Source: Strongylocentrotus purpuratus (Eukaryota; Echinodermata; Echinoidea; Camarodonta; Strongylocentrotidae). From it: DNA of 64,000 nucleotides. The notes below the pieces were generated by a model that was not told where the DNA came from, did no database searches, and saw only the letters and a list, made by a program, of their open reading frames with translations. Position numbers and translations under genes: made by a program. How positions within the stretch are numbered: the first letter of the stretch is position 1; each line of letters starts with the position of its first letter. Shown in pieces: positions 57,512 to 64,000 of this stretch. Location: assembly GCF_000002235.5 (NCBI RefSeq), contig NW_022145597.1:1581501-1645500 (forward strand). Reading direction: 5' to 3'.

Positions 57512-58059
57512 GTCCTCCTCTGGTGATAATACATGCCCTGCGGCATAGGGCAGCCATCTGAACAAAGAGCTTGGCGATCTTGGTTGCATTTGGACACAAC
57601 ATAGTTCACATCAAAGCAGCAGTCGCTAAACTGTTACCGATTGGACCCCAGTTGGCAAAATTTCGTGTAGAGATTGCTTTGTACATGCTGTTGCTGTATG
57701 AAGTTTCTAATGAAATTACAGTAAAAATCGTTATGTAAATTTTTGTAAGCTATCATACTGTGCAAACAAAGAAGTAAACAAACGAATGACATTATTTATT
57801 AAATTGCATCATTTTAAACATCAGTTACGTGTTTAGAGAATATTGACTTTTACATATTCCAAACGATCCAATCAATAGCAAGGTCGATCGATGCGCGGCG
57901 AATTTGACTGAATCTTAAAACATCACGAACTCTTAAGTGCACAAACGTGACGAATGCATAAAAATTGAGCAAAGAGAATGTAAAAATCAGAGTGATTTTA
58001 GTGATTTTATGAAAGTGGAGTGGAGCGCAGCAAGAATGAGACAAAGTGCCCAACGGGGG

Positions 58060-58150
58060 AATGGGGGGGGGGGGGAGATAAATGGGAGGATAGAGAGGAT
58101 AGGAGAGGGAGAGAGCGGGTGATGGAGAGAGAGAGTGAGGGAGGGATGAA
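58060..58150. repeat. Poly-G and GA-rich block
   Basis: G run (58,061-58,076) followed by imperfect GA/GGA repeats. Confidence 0.85.
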
Positions 58151-58314
58151 AAGAGTTAAAGGATAGCGGAGAGCTTTTTTGTGTGTGTACGAGTTTGATT
58201 GAGTGGAGGGTTGGTGGTCAGATGAGGGGGTCTGTAGGAAGAAAGACATACCGTGTAATTTAAAGGTATGTAGAAAGGGGCATCAACATTAGACGGTTAA
58301 TCAAACCTCCCATT

Positions 58315-58340
58315 AACCCACTCGACCCCCCCCCCCCCCA
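58315..58340. repeat. Poly-C tract
   Basis: C run in accccccccccccccac context; no gene in the surrounding 500 bases. Confidence 0.85.
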
Positions 58341-58873
58341 CCTATTTTCCAATACTCTTCACCACAGATTTACAGAGCATCTTTAAGAATTGGGATACTG
58401 TCGTTGATGATTCGTACACACAAAACAGAACCATCTTTTTGCGACAGAACAAATTATAGATTCATAATCTTCTTTCTGCTCTTTAACCATTTGATAAACC
58501 ATTCCGAGCGAGATAGGATGACCAAAATGAACAGCATTTATTTATTTAAGTTCTATCGATCAGGTTTGGGTAATACCTCGCTGATGAAAGTCGTACGAAA
58601 AATTATCTCATAAATATTCATAAAAGCTCATTTATCACGTCCACTCGTGAAATGCGGTTTAATAGTTCCGGTATTTTTTTCCATCTGATTTTGTGGTCTG
58701 GGCTTTCCATGTTCATTATCAGAATATGTGAATATTGCTGCTTTTTTCAAAATGTTGGATCGGAAATATCATCAAATGCAATCAACATGTTGATCTCACT
58801 GTGAAAAAAAAGAAATGCATTTATCCCCAAAAGTTGTCATTTCTACCAGGACTATTTATTTAAAAACGTATCT

Positions 58874-58975
58874 TTAAAGGTACTATGTCCCTTTTGCAGC
58901 CAACCTCAAATTATGTAGAACTTTGCAGGAATTATGAATATGTCCTGTATGTCCTATTTGTGAAATACAAACACT
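58874..58975. mobile_element. Detached end of the 16,320 MITE family
   Basis: TTAAAGGTACTATGTCCC followed by gcagccaacctcaaatt and aactttgcaggaattatgaa matches the reverse complement of 16,755-16,858. The rest of the element is absent. Confidence 0.75.
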
Positions 58976-59284
58976 CGCAAATTATTATTCAATAAAATCT
59001 GAGAATGTATACTATTATTTAGATCTATTAGGAATAAATCATTTTCAAAATTATTCCACAAATTGGGGTAGAAATAATTATTCCACCATTATGACCAACA
59101 GAGTATATATTGTATATAATTTCTATTTTATGTGTGTGTCTATATTTTCTGTAGAATGTGGAAAAAGAAAAATTGAAATTTGAAACTTGATATAGCTTAA
59201 CTTGTACAAATTTCACACGTGGTTATTTCCATCTCATGCATTCCTCTCGTTTGTAATTTGCCCTACTCCTTCCCCCCCCCCAAT

Positions 59285-59540
59285 CTCTCTTTCTCTCTAT
59301 CTCCCTCCCTCTCTCTATCTCTATCTCTCTCCCTACTTCCTCTCTACATCTCTTTCATCTCTCTCTCGTTCTCATCCCTCCCCCTCTCTCTCTCTCTCTC
59401 TTTTTCTCTCAATCCTCCTCTCCTCTTTTTCTTTCCCTCTCTCTCTCTCACTCTTCCTCTCTCTCGCTCCTTACCTCTTTCCATCTCTTTCATCTCTCTC
59501 TCGTTCTCATTCCCTCTCTCTCTCTCTCTCTCTCTCTCTC
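59285..59540. repeat. CT-rich microsatellite with internal duplication
   Basis: CT repeats in which catctctttcatctctctctcgttctcat occurs twice (about 59,346 and 59,480), a higher-order unit of roughly 130 bases. Confidence 0.85.
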
Positions 59541-59859
59541 ATCGCAGTAAAGTAAGAGAGGACACCCAGTTGCATATGATATGTTGCGTGTAATATATAC
59601 CACTATTACCTCTATCGTATCTATTAACTTCTACAATGGATGTTCGATTGAAGTGAATTTGACAAGTACACTTGAAAACGATGCACATCAGGCACATTTC
59701 TCTCTAAATAATTGATGACAATCAGTGGGATCCTCTCCATAGATAGAATCCCTTGCTCAACCAATCATTCATTAAACATATCTGACATCTACATCGTGCG
59801 GATGTGGTTTGGATTGAGTTCTGAAAGGGGTTAAGCTATGCGGGAGGGATGGGCAACGC

Positions 59860-59890
59860 AACCCCCCCCCCCCCCCGCCCCCTACAACAA

Positions 59891-59938
<48 letters not shown>

Positions 59939-60120
59939 TAGGAAAACAAGAACAATTAGAGAAAAAGAGAGAAGGGGACAAACAGGAAGAGATAGAGAGA
60001 GAGCGTGATGAAGGGAGGGAGGGAGTGACGACAAAGATAGAGAGAGAGTGGGAGAGAGAGAGAGAAATAGAGAGATAGGAGAAGGGGAAGAGAGATGGAG
60101 AAAGTGAGAGAGAGAGATTT
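59860..60120. repeat. Poly-C, (TA)n and GA-rich block
   Basis: C run (59,862-59,880), pure (TA)n (59,892-59,936), then GA-rich repeats to 60,115. Confidence 0.9.
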
Positions 60121-60284
60121 TTTTTAAATAATGTATGATACGACTGTTTCCATTATCTTGTCGTTTTCGAAGAGAAAGATGAAAGGGAGTTCGGGAAAGG
60201 AACGTCAGGGTGAAGATAATACCTCCCTCTCACTTCTTTCCTGTCCCCTATTTGTTCTTCGTTTTTGACGCACTTACAATTGGA

Positions 60285-60375
60285 TCACCCCCCCCCGGCC
60301 CCTCCCCCCCCCCCCCCCCACTCTATGAAACCAGTGCCCCCTAAAATGTCTAGACTCTTGCTACGCCACCGACTC
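60285..60375. repeat. Poly-C block ending in 'gctacgccacc'
   Basis: C runs at 60,288-60,319 are followed by accagtgccccctaaaatgtc and ttgctacgccaccgac, the inverse of the gtggcgtagc word seen before other poly-G/C runs. Confidence 0.6.
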
Positions 60376-61175
60376 TGGAAAATGCGTTGGCGAAAATATG
60401 AGCTTTGCGAGTTTAATACCCTACCACTCTTCACAGGTGATCTAATGGACAACTTACTGGCTCTATCTAGTAGCGTATATTATCAATCATACAAGAGCAT
60501 ATATAGTCGACTATCTACATTTCTATATATAAACTGCGTTAACGTATTCATCATTGTTAATGGGGAAAGTCCCCCAGCCGAAACGACTGGCTGCTATTAA
60601 AGTATGACCTCACATCAACTTTTATCTTGTTGTTGATAAATATAAAAATTAACAAGCTCCGTTTGATCCAGCTAAGATATTCCTTGATATCGCATTTGTA
60701 TATAAAAAAATCATACAAACTCGAAATGCATGTAACCGTGTAACCTGAATTTGTATAGGTCAAAAAGTAGCGTGGTTATCGTGTATTGAGGAGCATCCCT
60801 TGATTTCAAGGGCAATCAAACCTATGTAATAAGTTCATTAATTTGAAGGCAGAAAATAAAAGAATCAGAATGACGAAATGTTAAAATCGATCGGACCAAT
60901 AATAAAAAATTATGAATGCTTGAAAAAGGAAATCATTACGTCTTAGCGACTCTCAAATTGACAATTTGGTCAGTGGATTGTGACCTGTGTTCCTTTGTTA
61001 TGGCCTATGTACAAAAGTCACGTACACTTTTCAATAATAACTAAACTACGTGCTTTCTACGGAAGATGTTAAAGTGTTCTTGTTGTTTTTATTTTTTTTG
61101 CTAAAAATAGCATTTATTAAAGAAAAACCACAGGCATAGCTTAAAACTGAGTCAATATCCATCCCGCTACCCCTC

Positions 61176-61182
61176 CCCTTCC

Positions 61183-61234
<52 letters not shown>
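61176..61234. repeat. Poly-C plus (CT)n microsatellite
   Basis: C run then about 20 pure CT dinucleotides. Confidence 0.95.
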
Positions 61235-61237
<3 letters not shown>

Positions 61238-61825
61238 CTCAATGTTTTAATTGCTTGTTTGTTTCATTCTTTTTTTTCTTTTTCTTTTCATGGAGGTAGT
61301 CCAAAGATTGAATGCCTACATACTTGTTGATAAACCTATTGTGAACATTATACTACAAATCACAGCCCCTGTAATAGAATTGTGAAAATGGTGCATAGGC
61401 TCAACGCTCCATAGATACATGTATGTCGATAATACATGAGCAAGGTCGAACTGTTTTCTTCAGGTGAAAGTTGTAAAGCAAAATCTGGGACATTTCCAAA
61501 CTGAAAGCAATTTAAGTTTAAGTCTATGAACAAAGGCCAATATAAAAACAAGCGCTAAACATAGCTTCCATAGAGAGGTGCTCGGGCCAAAACTGAATTA
61601 CAATTATTGGAAAGGAAAATTGGAAACAGTGATTAGCTGGAGGCTTTTCAATTATTGACCACTTGTCAGTCGATGTTTTGGTCCAGAGGAGGCCTGGTAT
61701 CCCATCATAGTCAGTCACGTGGTTTCATTTATCGTGTTTTCACGTGAGAATCGATAACGTACCAACAGGTTTCCAAGTGACCATGCAGTTTGGCTTAAAG
61801 GGATTTCTTTTTCATTCCTCTTGGC

Positions 61826-61837
61826 CCCCCCCCAACC

Positions 61838-61886
<49 letters not shown>

Positions 61887-61902
61887 ACACACACACACAC
61901 AC
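61826..61902. repeat. Poly-C, (CT)n and (CA)n compound microsatellite
   Basis: C runs at 61,826-61,847, pure CT to 61,881, then CA to 61,902. Confidence 0.95.
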
Positions 61903-62155
61903 TGCATTTATACATCAATGAAATTCATTGACTTGCTTTATCAACTTCTGTTCAGCGGCGCTGTTGAAGTCTATTTTTACTTTATTAAGATTGATTCAAG
62001 TGTTTATCAATTAGTTCTCTTTTATCACGACCATGCAAAGATCTACAATGAATCTTACGTTCCAAAGAAAATATATATACGAATACTTGTTCAACATTCA
62101 TCCGGCCGACAAGAAACATCCACATTCGCATATATTGGACTACATGTACGTGTTA

Positions 62156-62250
62156 AATCTAACACCGTAACACCTAACACCCAACTAGAGGAATCTAACA
62201 CCGTAACACCTAACACCAAACTATGGAATCTACCACCGTGTTACACGTTA
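62156..62250. repeat. 36-bp tandem repeat, about three units
   Basis: Units starting aatctaacaccgtaacacct at 62,156 and 62,192, and a diverged third (aatctaccaccgtg) at 62,227. Confidence 0.85.
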
Positions 62251-62409
62251 TAGACTCTGCATAGAACCATAATATATATATATATAGGTATAGGAGTTGG
62301 AAGGTTACACTTTATTGGTATGAGTTATACAGACTGTTTCGCCAGAAGGCTCATCTACATTTGCTCCTACAGTTGAGCACTGTCAGAAATTGCAGTTTCA
62401 CTAAACTTG

Positions 62410-62412
<3 letters not shown>

Positions 62413-62463
<51 letters not shown>
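62413..62463. repeat. (TA)n microsatellite
   Basis: About 25 pure TA dinucleotides. Confidence 0.95.
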
Positions 62464-62466
<3 letters not shown>

Positions 62467-62607
62467 CTGATAAAACATGCCTTCAATCACTATTACTATA
62501 TAATTGTTTTACTTGTACAATAGAATTTTACAGCATTAATATTATTCTATAACTATTTCAGTATAACCTCGCATGCACATCCTCGCCCATAGTACATGTA
62601 ATATATT

Positions 62608-62699
62608 TAAGTCTTTCGGATGGTGACGTTAAAGGTCGGTCCCCAAACGTAAATAATCATATCTGATTGATACACGTCTGTAAATACCCAATTACCCAC

Positions 62700-62784
<85 letters not shown>

Positions 62785-62925
62785 TATTTTTACGTCTTTC
62801 GGATGGTGACGTTAAAGGTCGGTCCCCAAACGTATATAAATAATCATATTTGATTGATATACACGTGTGTAAAAATCCAATTACACACACACACACACAT
62901 AATATATATATATATATATATTAAA
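62608..62925. repeat. Duplicated 'tctttcggatggtgacgtt' cassette with (CA)n(TA)n
   Basis: Two direct copies about 181-182 bases apart start near 62,611 and 62,793. Each reads gtctttcggatggtgacgtt, then aaaggtcggtccccaaacgt, ttgatayacacg, ccaattac, (CA)n and (TA)n. The intervening TA array is about 60 bases in the first copy and about 18 in the second. Confidence 0.85.
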
Positions 62926-62929
62926 GATA

Positions 62930-64000
62930 AGAACTATATTTGGGTGTTGGGTACGTTTATTCGAGGATATTCCGCTCCTTGATGGTGAGGTCAACCAATA
63001 AAAAATTAATTTTGGATTTAAATACATGCTTTCACATGCCTGTATTTATCTGTTTCTACTATAGTCTGTCACCTCCCTGGTCTAACTCAGACTGCTACAG
63101 ACAGAGTAAAAATAGACCAGATTGGAGAGTGAGATCGTCGGTATAGCATTACACTTTTTCCTTCCATACCTACTTCAGCACTTGATGATCAAACCATTAG
63201 TATTTGCTTCACTCTCTGTCGTTAAATTGCACTACTCATGTTGGCTAGATCATACGCGATTGTGAAAATCAAGTGATAATAAGATCATTGACTCCTGATG
63301 TACGAATGTTGAAGAACTTAACATCTATGTTTTCAATTGCATCATGTGACCCTGCAATGCAAAAGATAAAAAAAGTAATCAAAATAAACCAGAAAATTAA
63401 AAAGCGGTTTTGTTTTCTTCGCGGCTCAATCAACGTGCATTGATCAGTATTTTGTGTACTGTCTGAAACATATAACATCCAATTAATATTTGCATAAAGC
63501 TTTGAAAATAGTTTACGACGATTTATTCATGCATCTCTATAGCATAATATACCAGGTAACCTAAAGCCTCGGTCACAAATGCAATTACGAACTGCTACGA
63601 ACGCCGTAGGAACGATTTTCAGACAATGGAAATTCGGGGAGACAATGGAAAAACAGGGAGATTCGTACGAAATTATCGTTCGTACGAACCGTTGTGACTG
63701 TAGCATTACCACACTTGTTAATGACCAATGGACGATGCTGATGACGATTTAAAACTCAACTTACTTTATATTTCTCGTGTTTAATTTAAAAACATTTCTT
63801 CTTGTTTAGGTAAACAAAATGTAATGATATGTATGAAATGCTCCATTGCCTGGAGAAAGCCTACATTCACTAATAAATAAATCACTTTCTTATTCAAATA
63901 TTAATGATACAGCTTCCGATAAGTGGATTAGATAATCATAATAATGTTGCCCTGCAAATTTGGTCAATTTAAAGCTACAAACTTTGAAAGCCTGAGAATA
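62930..64000. other. Right edge, unannotated
   Basis: No supported gene. Within 63,564-63,720 the words acgaacgcc, tcgtacgaa and ttcgtacgaac give partial self-complementarity, possibly a relic hairpin element. Minus-strand frames at 63,269-63,478 and 63,527-63,712 have no recognised domain. Confidence 0.3.

Noticed and set aside
1..64000. CRISPR array, prokaryotic operons, phage or plasmid modules
   Set aside because: No spaced identical repeats of the right size, no coding density and no Shine-Dalgarno pattern; composition and repeats are animal-like.

Overview
This window looks like AT-rich, repeat-dense nuclear DNA from a marine invertebrate deuterostome, most likely a sea urchin. I see no operons, bacterial promoters, CRISPR arrays, rRNA or intact tRNA genes. 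The assignment rests on several things: dispersed tRNA-like SINE pieces in the minus orientation; (TAA)n blocks joined to an 'agcgctta' tail; many short terminal-inverted-repeat (TIR) elements; long GA/CT, TA and poly-C tracts; and two copies of a Helitron-like element with a 151-bp tandem core, a structure reported for sea urchin and bivalve elements. Species cannot be fixed from the sequence alone.

Gene content is sparse. The only recognisable protein domain is a THAP zinc finger in a 98-residue frame at 21,719-22,015, which sits between 21-bp inverted repeats (21,448 and 22,128). Elsewhere there are candidate internal exons with good acceptor and donor sites but no recognised family: plus strand 11,493-11,602, 17,662-17,734, 42,507-42,600 and 51,102-51,276, whose intron phases agree in series; minus strand 45,425-45,520, 20,778-20,830 and about 56,013-56,226. 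Possible terminal exons lie near 534-626, 956-1,070 and 32,389-32,520, and a possible three-exon transcript at 5,577-7,065. These are predictions from splice signals and open frames only.

Layout. 1-4 kb: left-edge possible terminal exons, a CT tract, a 25-bp tandem repeat and an hAT-type MITE. 4.3-8.9 kb: a 4.6-kb interval bounded by GGGGGGTGTTTCA inverted ends, containing a CTAG-rich satellite-like stretch and poly-C clusters. 9-20 kb: AT-rich DNA with a 196-bp duplication, two foldback or TIR elements and two possible exons. 20-22.2 kb: microsatellites and the THAP segment. 22.6-28.3 kb: TTAA-flanked elements, including a 3.07-kb one with about 330-bp inverted arms that holds a Helitron-like copy. 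28-34 kb: a SINE, GA tracts, a 1.36-kb CACTG foldback element, a palindromic MITE and the second Helitron-like copy. 34-44 kb: pyrimidine tracts, two MITEs and a possible exon. 44-57 kb: a dense run of TTAA MITEs with possible exons between them. 57-64 kb: poly-C, GA/CT and TA arrays and a duplicated (CA)n(TA)n cassette.

The main biological story is mobile DNA. At least five sequence-unrelated families share TTAA-AG...CT-TTAA ends, which suggests one type of transposase. The Helitron-like elements spread clusters of perfect nuclear-receptor half-sites (AGGTCA at one-base spacing). A THAP-only frame lies inside what looks like a small transposon.
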